Positions 56,266-64,000 of a DNA stretch of 64,000 nt are shown here, piece after piece (positions within the stretch are counted from its first letter, which is position 1; each line of letters starts with the position of its first letter). The stretch is from Akebia trifoliata (taxonomy: Eukaryota; Streptophyta; Magnoliopsida; Ranunculales; Lardizabalaceae), in the NCBI GenBank assembly GCA_017979445.1, contig CM030715.1:13603660-13667659 (forward strand), written 5' to 3'. The position numbers and the translations under genes were made by a program. The notes under the pieces are model-generated. The model was not told the DNA's origin. It worked only from the letters and a program-made list of their open reading frames with translations, and did no database searches.

Positions 56266-56626
56266 CTCATCAAATTTTATAGGGATCATCCCCTTTGATT
56301 GGATGATCACATAATCGAACCGAAAAAAAATTCCTACTTAGGGTACAAGGTATCGACACGTGGCACTTCATTTTATTTACATTTTTTTGACCGAGTTGAG
56401 TTGAGGTTACCACCACTTGGTGGGGAGAAAAGGGTGCCTAACAACTTTCCTTTTCTCCAATCGAGCCACTAACCCCGATATAAAGTTGATTAGCACCATA
56501 TCCGAACGAGACTCACTAAAAGTCGAAAATGACAATTTTTCAAAAATGTACATCGGGTGACCATTCACACCCTCTTACAAAATGAATGGTGGAAGTGGAT
56601 TCGTAATCGAGAATCATGTATCTACA
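56266..56626 (+). repeat. 3' LTR remnant of P2
   Basis: From TTATAGGGATCATC (56277) to GAATCATGTATCTACA the text matches the last ~370 bases of the 5' LTR (39970-40331). The first ~1.9 kb of the LTR and the polypurine tract are gone; the junction with an A-rich run at 56100-56220 marks the deletion. Confidence 0.85.
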
Positions 56627-56790
56627 AGTTGTAAGGGGTTAAAGAATGTTATTTTTTTCTTGGTAAGAGAGGAAAATAGCTCGGCCAAAGAAGGCCTCAT
56701 TTGGTAAAATACTGATTGATTTTGTAGACATGAGAATTCATCGTGGAACCTCAATGTTGTACTACTTGAAGTTGCTACCATTCTTTTTTA
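56627..56790 (-). pseudogene. Element M: tail of integrase and start of 3' region
   Basis: On the minus strand, ATGAGGCCTTCTTTGGCCGA at about 56700 matches GGAGGCCATCTTTGGCCGAA in element B (13200), the point just after the integrase end. This is where P2 entered M. The frames are ruined. Confidence 0.6.
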
Positions 56791-57370
56791 GAAATAGGTG
56801 TGAATAGGCACCAGAAATGATTTTTAAAATTGATTTTTACCATTGTAGTGACTCTCATTTGTTGGAAAAGATAAAGTCTACTTAAGATCTAGTTAAGGAG
56901 GTCTGGTTAAAGGATGGGAAAGGTATTAGGCACCCCATCCTCTCCACCAAAGGTGGTTACCTTGAAACTTAGTCATTATTTTGAAAAACTTAAGAAAACA
57001 AAAGAAATGTATGAGAATGCTTGTTATAGGTGATGTGTGCATTGAGTGAAATGTTCTCTTAGAAAATGATTTTAATTTCAATGCGAGATTAAAGGGCATC
57101 CTATGGAAAAAGATGGCCCATGTGACCACATTATTTTTACGAATGTGAATGTAGGTTTGAACTTTTAGAGAGAATCCATGATGGAGCTTCCTTGAGGCCA
57201 CAACCTTAATGCATGTATGCAAGGCTATAAACTTAGTGTTTCACTCCAACAAAAGGGTGACACATTTCTTTATAATTACCAAACATAGGTGAGTGTGTGC
57301 ATTATGTGCAATATGATGCATGAAACATATAGATAGGGGAAATAAAGCTTCAAACCCCACCCTTTCGATT
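56791..57370 (-). repeat. Degenerate LTR end in element M
   Basis: On the minus strand the text GATGGGGTGCCTAATACCTT, GAGAGTCACTACAATGG and GCCTATTCACACCTATTTCT resembles the last part of the P2-type LTR (GTGCCTAACACCTTCCC.., ..CATTCACACCC). It replaces RT-RNase H-integrase of M between protease and the 3' region, and was probably left by an insertion followed by deletion. The frame 56926-57222 is incidental. Confidence 0.5.
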
Positions 57371-57375
57371 AAACC

Positions 57376-57996
57376 TTAGTCCAACTTATTAGAGGTTATG
57401 TCCATATTCGACAGTATATCCAAGATCTCAAATGTCACTTCAAATGTGCATGAACCTATGGTGATAAAAAGATCAAATTCTCCTAGCGACTTAGTTTTTA
57501 TACTATCAAAAGTTATGACGATCCTTCTAGTTGGCCTGATGTGAGACATATCTGTATTTAGCTTGTGCAAAGTTTGTAGGGGATAGACATTTAAATTTGA
57601 GCCATTGTCGATCAACACCCTTGCTAGCATCATGCCCTTACACATTACTATGATGTGCAATGGCTCAATATGACCATGCCCTCCGTTGATAAAATCATCT
57701 TCTATGAAGATAATCAGATTAGGGGTCATGATCTGTCCCACTATCTTCTCCAACTCTTCCGGTGAGGTAGTCTTAGGCACATGTGCACCACTAAGCACTT
57801 TAAGTAATGTTTCGTGATGTTTCTTTGAATTTAGTAGTATGTTGAATATACTGATCTGAGTTGGTTTCTTGTTCAACTGCTCCACTATGTTATACTTACT
57901 TTTTTGAATGAGTTCGAGGAGATCAGTTTCTTCTTTTTCTGTTACCTTACTCTTCTTCTTCTCTGGCTCTATTTGTGGTATCTGTTCCTCTTCCAC
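57376..57996 (-). pseudogene. Element M aspartic protease segment
   Basis: An open frame of 206 codons. The N-terminal part is charged (EEEQIPQIEPEKKKSK), then DLLELIQKSKYNIVEQLNK, a helical LLNSKKHHETLLKVLS. The protease core shows HIIVMCKGMMLARVLIDNGS with active-site D130 (D-N-G-S in place of the more usual DTGA/DGGS), then NLNVYPLQTL and SLGEFDLFITIGSCTFEVTF. It ends at SNMDITSNKLD, before the usual LLGRPW. This is the longest intact frame of M. The rest of the polyprotein is missing or broken, so it is a relic. Confidence 0.85.
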
Positions 57997-58180
57997 GAAC
58001 TTTTCTTTTCCTTTTCTTTTTTTCCTTCCTCTTCTATTTGTTTCTTCATTCCATTATTTTCTATTCTTTTTCTAACACTTTGTAGCATCTCTTTAATCTG
58101 TTCATATGCCCAATGTCTATGACCATAGCTTTTTTTGACTTTTCAATCTTTGTCAATGTGATGATCATCATTTCATAACT
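57997..58180 (-). other. Linker between M gag and protease
   Basis: Frame-shifted continuation of the polyprotein; Lys/Glu-rich when read on the minus strand. No separate gene; the plus-strand frame 57904-58122 is Phe/Leu-rich antisense text. Confidence 0.4.
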
Positions 58181-58882
58181 TCATGAAATAGTTTGATTTG
58201 AGCGGTACAGGAAATGTTTAGGGGATATGATGGTCATAGATTGAGGATCTGACTTTAAATGAAGGATAAGAGGTGGTAGACTTGATTTGATGGTTTGTGT
58301 AGCGATATCAAGGATTTGTGGGTTGGTACAGGATAGGATGAGAGGTGGTCGGGAGAAGAAACTTGAAGTTTGATAGGTCGGTGCATTGGAGGGTATGACA
58401 AAGGATGGTTGAGAGGAAAAACTAAAAATTGGAATGGTATAAGGTATGATGAGTGGTGACCATGAAGGATTAGAGGTTGGAGGGTTGGAGTGAATAGTGA
58501 GACTGGTCATTCTACTTAGGAGTTGGGATGGTGATTGATTTGTTACTTCTTGAGGTACAACATTGACACTTGAGGAAATGGATTTTTTCTTGAAGTTGAC
58601 TCTAACCTTTGAGTCAACAGGTGCTATCAAAGTTGAAGGGTCGAAGCTTGGTTCATCTCCTTCTATAGTATTGACTGTAGGTCCATTGTTTCCCAGGTTG
58701 CGCATCGGTAAGGGGTTCTGATTGATATTTTGTTGAGGCGCTTGGGCTACTGGACCATCCAGGATAATTGTTTTCCTGTCGATTAGATTTTGAACTTAGT
58801 GTTTAAGTTGCCAATATTGGTCAATGGTATGTCCTGGTGCACCCATATGAAATTCAAAGAATTGATTGGGATTGTACCCTGG
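58181..58882 (-). pseudogene. Element M gag, C-terminal part
   Basis: From 58880 the minus strand reads PGYNPNQFFEFHMGAPGHTI then DQYWQLKH, the zinc-knuckle-like end of gag, with a stop, then VQNLIDRKTIILDGP. The 174-codon frame 58705-58181 continues with NTIEGDEPSFDPSTLIAPVD and a Pro/Ser-rich linker. It matches the P2 gag at 48830-49400. It joins the N-terminal part at 62593 across the solo LTR. Confidence 0.8.
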
Positions 58883-61800
58883 TGAAATCGCCTCAACACT
58901 GCCGTCCGTTAAATAGCGGATAGGGGTCCGATCTACGTATCTCGGGAATTTTAAAAGAATAGGGAGTCACCACCTAGTTTAGGTCTAGGAACCAAAATTA
59001 ACTACAAATGGATATGGGTCGGTCCACGGATCAGAGAGATGGGTATGGAGTCAGATTATGGGTTTCGGAAGGTGTTAGCACCGAACCCGTCCGATCGAGA
59101 TGATCGGTCTCTACTACGATCCAAAACTAACCTATGGTCAACGGGATAAGACTAAGGTCAAGACCATGGTCCAATCATCATCATCAATTTATGTCTGGTT
59201 TGCCAAACGAATCTTATGGTTAAGATAATTACATAGATTCTCGAATTTCGCATAAAAGGAATCACACGATTTAATAAGGCTTACGTGGCACCAAAAATTA
59301 ATGGATCAATTCGGTCACATTTTGAATAATATGAAATCGATTCTCAATGCCACGTATACAACATTAGTGAATTGACTCATTGATGACATTTTATTAAAGA
59401 ATTTTGATTTTTTGAATTGCCACGTGATGATATTTTATCAAAGAAATTTGATTTCGGAATCACCACGTGCATCCTAAAATCAATGACTCAACCCACACAT
59501 GTTTTTGAATTAACGAAATCTTGATTTTTTGAAATGTCACGTATATTAAAATCAGTGAATCTACTTACAAATTTTAATATAAAAAAACTCGATTTTTGAA
59601 ATGTCACGTATATTAAAATCAGTAAATCGACTCACAAATTTTTTATTAAAGAAATTTGATTTTTGAAATGCCACGTGTATTAAAATCAATGAGTTGACTC
59701 ACATGCTCGATTTTGTAGAAAATCTCAATTTGGAATTTCCAATGCACAAAAAAAAAAAAATCAGTGAGTTGACTCATGCGCCAATTTCATAGAAAACATC
59801 GATTTGAAATTTTCAATGTATACAAAATCAGTAAGTTAGCTCACATATCCATTTTATAGAGAAAAAAATCGATTCAAATTTTTAATGTAACCAAAATTAA
59901 TGAGTCAACTCAATAATTTTGATCAAGAAAATTTTAATTTTTCAAAATCGTCACGTGCGTCAAAATCATTGAATTAACTCACATATCCATTTTATAGAAA
60001 ACAAAAATTAATTCAAATTTCTAATGTACTCAAAATCAGTGAGTAGACTCAATAATTTTGACGAAGAAAATTTTGATTTTCCAAAATCGTCACGTGTGCC
60101 AAAATCATTGAATTAACTCACATATCTACTTTATAGAAAACAAATCGATTCAAATTTCTAATGTGCCCAAAATCCGTGAGTAGACTCAATAATTTTGATC
60201 AAGGAAATTTTGATTTTTCAAAATCGTCACGTGCGGCAAAATCATTGAATTAACTCACATATCCATTTTATAAAAAATAAATCGATTCAAATTTTTAATG
60301 TACCCACAATCAATGAGTCAACTCAACAATTTTGATCAAGAAAATTTTGATTTTTTAAAATCGTCACTTGCGCCAAACTTAATGAATTAACCCATACATT
60401 TCGTAAAATCAATGAATTGATCCATTAATATTACAAAATGAGAAAATCGATCTGATAATATTAATAATCAATTGGTTGATCCATCAATATTTTAGAAAAT
60501 TTAAAAAATTACCATTAGTGCCACGTACACCTAAAAAATCGACGAATCCATTCAGATACATTAAAAATTATGAAGTCAAGAATAAATAAATGAAATAAAT
60601 AAAGTAAATAAAACAAGAAAAATTACCTTTGTCGAATGATTTTGGATGCTTGGATTCCTTCGACAAAAACTCGAAATAGCTTATGAGTAGTGCCGTGATC
60701 TTACGAGTTTGATGTGTGAATCTTTCTCTAAAATCAATTTTTTTTCTTTGAGGCTAAAGAAGAAGACGATAATGGAGGTGAGGCTGTGGTTGGTTTTTTT
60801 TTTCGATAGTAAGAGAGAGGGAAAGAGGAGTTGAGGATGTTAATGGAAAAGAAGGTGTGACTTTTTTTTATTTTTTTTAAGAAGGAAGAAGAAGGTTGTA
60901 AGTTTAATGGTGAAAAAAATGTTGTTATTTTTTTTAAAAGATAGCCTCAAAAATATTTTTTTTCAATGGTTCCTTTGATCCTCTTTTATGGTAGTTCTAT
61001 CATCAAACATGAGAGGGAGAAATGAGAGTGATGGTGGAGGATATGGGTAGTTATGAGAAGTTGGAGAGAGAGAGATAAAGGACATGGGGAAGAGAGAGTT
61101 GGAGAAGAAAATGTGTGTCCACGTATTTTCTTTCTCTTTTTTTATTTATTTTTTATTTTTTATTTTTGGAGAATGGGGGTGGTGATCCCACGCTACTCGC
61201 TTTAATGATCTCTCATAGACCATTAAATTGATTGGTCGGTTAGAACTCAATTTTAATTTTTAATCGGATTTGGATTTCAATTTGATCGAGTGGATTTTTT
61301 TTTTATTGATTTAATTTTGAATTTGGTTGATCGATTTTAATTGTTTGATTGTATTTTAATTTCAATGTTAATCGATAGATTGGATTTTGATTTAAAAGTT
61401 TGATGGATTTTAATTTTCACTTTGCTTAATCAATTGAATTTTAATTTGACTTTTGTTTGATTATGATTTGATTTTGAATTTTTTTAATTTGATTTTGAAT
61501 TTCAATTTGATTTGATTGATTAAATTTTAATTTGATTTTGATTGCTTGATCGATTTGATTAATTCTAATGATTTTCAACTTGATTTTCAATTTAATTTTG
61601 AATTGAATTTAGATTGATTTTTGTTGATACTTTAATTTGATATTTTAAGTTTGATGTTTAAATTTTGATTTTGATTTTGTATTTAAATTTGATTTTAAAA
61701 TTTGATTTTGTATTTTAATTGGTTAATTAATTAGATTTTGATTTGATCGAATGTATTTTAATTGGTCGATTTGGTTGATTGATTTTAAAATTCAATTTTA

Positions 61801-62592
61801 CATTTTGATTGGTTGAATGATTTTTTACTTGATTTTCAATTTATTTTTTATTTTGATTTTATATTTTTAATCGATTTCTTAATTTTTAATTTAAATATAA
61901 TTTTTATTTTATATTTTAATTGAAATTTAATTTTATTTTACGATTTTAAATTTTGGATTTTAATTGGATCTTAGTTAAATTTTAGTTTAATTTTCAATTT
62001 GAATTTTATTTTGATTTAATTTTTTATTTGAATTTTATTTTCCTAGGGATCAAGGTCTCTATGTTAGAGTTGGATGTTAAGGGGCGTTTTGATCATTTTT
62101 ATGATTTTTGACAATTTTTCTTGAATTTCTCTATTTTCATCAATTTGAGTCCCGTTAGACTCGAAATGACATTCTGAGTGCAATGGAGGTACTTTCGAGA
62201 TTTTTCAAAGGTCCGAAATTTATGAGGGGTATTTTTATCATTTTTTAGATTTTTTATGATTTTCAGCATGAGGTTTCTTTCGGTCACCGTGTGAGTATTT
62301 CTAAGTTTCAAAATTATATTTTCCTAGTGTAGTGAAGTCTCTAAGTTATCGAACTGTGTAGCGAACCTAAGCGTACGTGCTTACTAAATCGGATGTAAGG
62401 TGTAGCGATCATAAGCGTGCGTAAATTTCTATGTTGATTCGTGACGAGTAGAGGGGATGAAAAGACTAGAAACAGAAGGGATCAAGCAATACTAACAAAT
62501 CTTTGAGTTCTTTTATGCTCATCATTAGGAATCCACAATAGTCGACTAACAAATTGTCGAATTAGGGCAGATGCAAAAATGGGGTGTCTACA
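58883..62592 (-). repeat. Solo LTR of the M family (3710 bp) inside M gag
   Basis: On the minus strand it starts TGTAGACACCCCATTTTTGC (62592) and ends ..GGCGATTTCA (58883). The flanks CCTGG (58878-58882) and CTTGG (62593-62597) differ by one base, an almost perfect 5-bp duplication. Gag text continues on both sides. It includes a 138-bp tandem repeat at 59842-60395 and a T-rich GATTTTAATTT-type low-complexity zone at 61250-62040. Confidence 0.88.
59842..60395. repeat. Tandem repeat within solo LTR, ~138-bp unit, 4 copies
   Basis: Units start at 59842, 59980, 60119 and 60256 with CACATATCCATTTTATAGA, then AAATCGATTCAAATTTYTAA and TTTTCAAAATCGTCACGTGC. More diverged, shorter related pieces (GATTTTTGAAATGYCACGTG) extend left to about 59390. 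Confidence 0.85.
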
Positions 62593-63570
62593 CTTGGCCC
62601 CTTTATCGCCTCTGGGTTTGCTTGCCTCTTGCTGAAATATTCTTCCTTGAGTAATGCTGGGAGTAGTTTTCATAGAGTCATAGAAAAATGAGTAAAAACT
62701 CGAGGGTTTTTTTTGGGTTTGCGCTATTCAACTTGATAATTCTAGGCGAATTATGGGTTTGACCAAACATCGGGTTCTGACCAAACTGAAATGTTGGCTG
62801 GATAGGTGCTACTTTAAGTGGATTAACTCTGAAAGGGACCTGAGGAGCTAGTGGCCTCTGGTTCACTGTTGGTGCAGAGATGATGAAAGGTTGAACATGT
62901 TGTACATTGTTAATTTGTATTTCATCTTTTTGCTTATTCAAGACTATCGATTTTCGTTGGGTATGGCTCCCCCTATTGGTGCCCCTAGATTAGACAGGTC
63001 ATAGATCAGTCCTGACCGAATACCATCTTTAACTCGATCTGCCACTTAAACCAATGACGAGAAACTTATAGTTGTATGACCCACCAGATGCGTATAGAAT
63101 GAATAGCCCAGAGTCGAGATAATATGTTGTTCACTTTCTATTCAATCATTGGCGGCTTTACTTTGGAGGTTAATTCCCCACATCTTTGGGCATACTCCTT
63201 CATGCTTTCTTTTGGTTTCCAGTTCAATTTTGCCATATCATTCCTGTCCAATCCCATATCAGTATTGAATCTATACTCCTCCAAAAAAATTATAACCAGA
63301 TTTTGCCAGCTCTTAATTCAAGAGTGATTCAATTGAGAGAACCATGAAAAGGCTACCCTTGTTAAACTTCTCTGAAAGAGCTGGACCAACAACCTGTCAT
63401 CATCACCAAATTGGCACATAGATCTACAATAAAGCTTTAAGTAAAATAGAGGGCATCTGATGCCATTATACTTCTTGAAGTCAAGATACTTGAATTTTGG
63501 TGGTAATAGTGCATTAGAGTATAAGCGTAGATCTTTGAACCTCATTCCATTTGTGGAGTCCTTTCCCTTC
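62593..63570 (-). pseudogene. Element M gag, N-terminal/central part
   Basis: The frame 63584-63318 reads from the cut end: MRFKDLRLYSNALLPPKFKY, RCPLFYLKLYCRSMCQFGDD and LVQLFQRSLTRVAFSWFSQ, matching P2 gag (47880-48100). Then minus-strand text near 63240-63130 gives the DMGLDRNDMAKLNWKPKESM and YAQRC region. Frame 62941-62678 is the Pro/Gln-rich linker (QRPLAPQVPFRVNPLKVAP). The N-terminus beyond 63570 is cut off by the next LTR. Confidence 0.8.
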
Positions 63571-64000
63571 TGTAGACACCCCATTATTGCATCTACCTAA
63601 TTCGACAATTCGTCACCCAATTTTGGTGGATTCCTAATGATGAATATAAAATAACTCGAAGGCTTGTGAGTACCGCTTGATTCGTTCCGTTTCTAGTCTT
63701 TTCATCCCCTCTACTCGTCACTACTCGACCTAGAAATTTACGCACGCTTAAGATCGCTACATCTTACACTTGACTTAGCAAGCACGTACGCATAGGTTCG
63801 TTACACAATTCGATAACTTAGAGATCTCGCTATGCTAGAAAAATACAACTTTAGAACTTAGAAATACTCACACAGTGACTGAAAGAAACCTTACGCTGAA
63901 ATCCCTAAAAATTTGTAAAAAATCATCAAAATGACGAAAATACTCTTCATAAATTTTGGATCTCCAAAAAGTCTCGAAAGTACCTCCATTGCACTCAGAA
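63571..64000 (+). repeat. Start of another M-family LTR, opposite orientation, running off the window
   Basis: TGTAGACACCCCATTATTGC at 63571 and the following 430 bases match the reverse complement of 62592-62150 (TCTAGTCTTTTCATCCCCTC, AAATTTACGCACGCTTA, ACTTAGAAATACTCACAC). It is inserted in M gag in the plus orientation. Whether it is a solo LTR or a whole element cannot be told. Confidence 0.85.

Larger units (their letters stand above)
38056..56626 (+). mobile_element. Element P2: Ogre/Tat-like Ty3/gypsy retrotransposon, 18.6 kb including a nested solo LTR
   Basis: The 5' LTR is 38056-40331, followed by a tRNA-Arg primer site, a 7-kb leader with a minisatellite, gag, a pol with deletions, an antisense accessory ORF and the last ~360 bases of the 3' LTR. 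The same sequence of element M lies on both outer sides. The 5-bp flanks (GCAGC left, AGTTG right) do not match cleanly; AGCTG against AGTTG would fit if two bases at the left end were lost. All coding regions contain stops, so it is not autonomous. Confidence 0.85.
23499..64000 (-). mobile_element. Element M: old Ogre-like Ty3/gypsy element, torn by nested insertions
   Basis: Reading right to left on the minus strand: gag (63570-62593 and 58882-58181), protease (57996-57376), a large deletion of RT-RNase H-integrase, the integrase tail and 3' region (56790-56627, 38055-36767, 34407-33410), polypurine tract, and 3' LTR (33409-30200 and 23679 to about 23499). The pieces were joined by matching them to the same regions of elements B and P2. 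Insertions inside it are the CACTA element, a small CACTA MITE, two solo LTRs, element P2 and a further inverted LTR. The 5' LTR lies beyond the window. Confidence 0.8.

Noticed and set aside
56926..57222. 98-codon minus-strand frame
   Set aside because: Lies in a decayed LTR end; no protein family recognised.

Overview
This window is nuclear DNA of a flowering plant with a large, repeat-rich genome. The evidence is an intact plant receptor-like kinase gene, exon fragments of plant SnRK2, DEAD-box helicase and SMC5 genes, plant-type Ty3/gypsy retrotransposons of the Tat/Ogre kind primed by tRNA-Arg, and a CACTA DNA transposon. No species can be named from the sequence. Nearly everything outside about 17.5-23.5 kb is transposon sequence, mostly old and broken. 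There are no prokaryotic operons, CRISPR arrays or RNA genes. Layout from left to right. (1) 1-2.65 kb is AT-rich DNA with no gene. (2) 2.65-17.49 kb is a minus-strand Tat-lineage element (called T here). It holds a 3' LTR, an antisense spliced accessory ORF, a ~60-bp tandem repeat and an RNase H-integrase pseudogene. T is broken by a second family: an inverted LTR end (A, 7881-8317) abuts a plus-strand element B (8318-17386), which has its own primer-binding site, leader repeats, pol remnants, a striking 3' minisatellite and a full 1.8-kb 3' LTR. (3) 17.49-23.5 kb is the only host-like island. It holds one intact single-exon receptor-like cytoplasmic/membrane kinase gene (minus strand) and a pair of inverted foldback elements. 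(4) 23.5-64 kb is a very old minus-strand Ogre-like element (M) torn apart by later insertions. A 6.5-kb CACTA transposon sits in its 3' LTR and carries exon fragments of at least three host genes. A small CACTA-type MITE lies in the same LTR. A 2.36-kb solo LTR and an 18.6-kb plus-strand Ogre-like element (P2) lie in its 3' untranslated region. A 3.7-kb solo LTR and the start of another inverted LTR of the same family lie in its gag. P2 itself carries a 3.0-kb solo LTR of yet another family inside its leader minisatellite, and has its own antisense accessory ORF. Working of the parts: the retroelements follow the order LTR - PBS - long repeat-rich leader - gag - protease - RT - RNase H - integrase - repeat-rich 3' region with antisense ORF - PPT - LTR, but every gag-pol copy has stops, frameshifts or domain deletions, so none looks autonomous. 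The CACTA copy has intact-looking ends and a perfect target duplication but no visible transposase. The likeliest expressed host gene is the kinase. The most unusual piece is the CACTA element, whose captured exons (SnRK2-like, unidentified, RH20-like helicase, SMC5) are all on one strand with splice sites preserved, and where a helicase exon and an SMC5 exon appear to have been joined into one.
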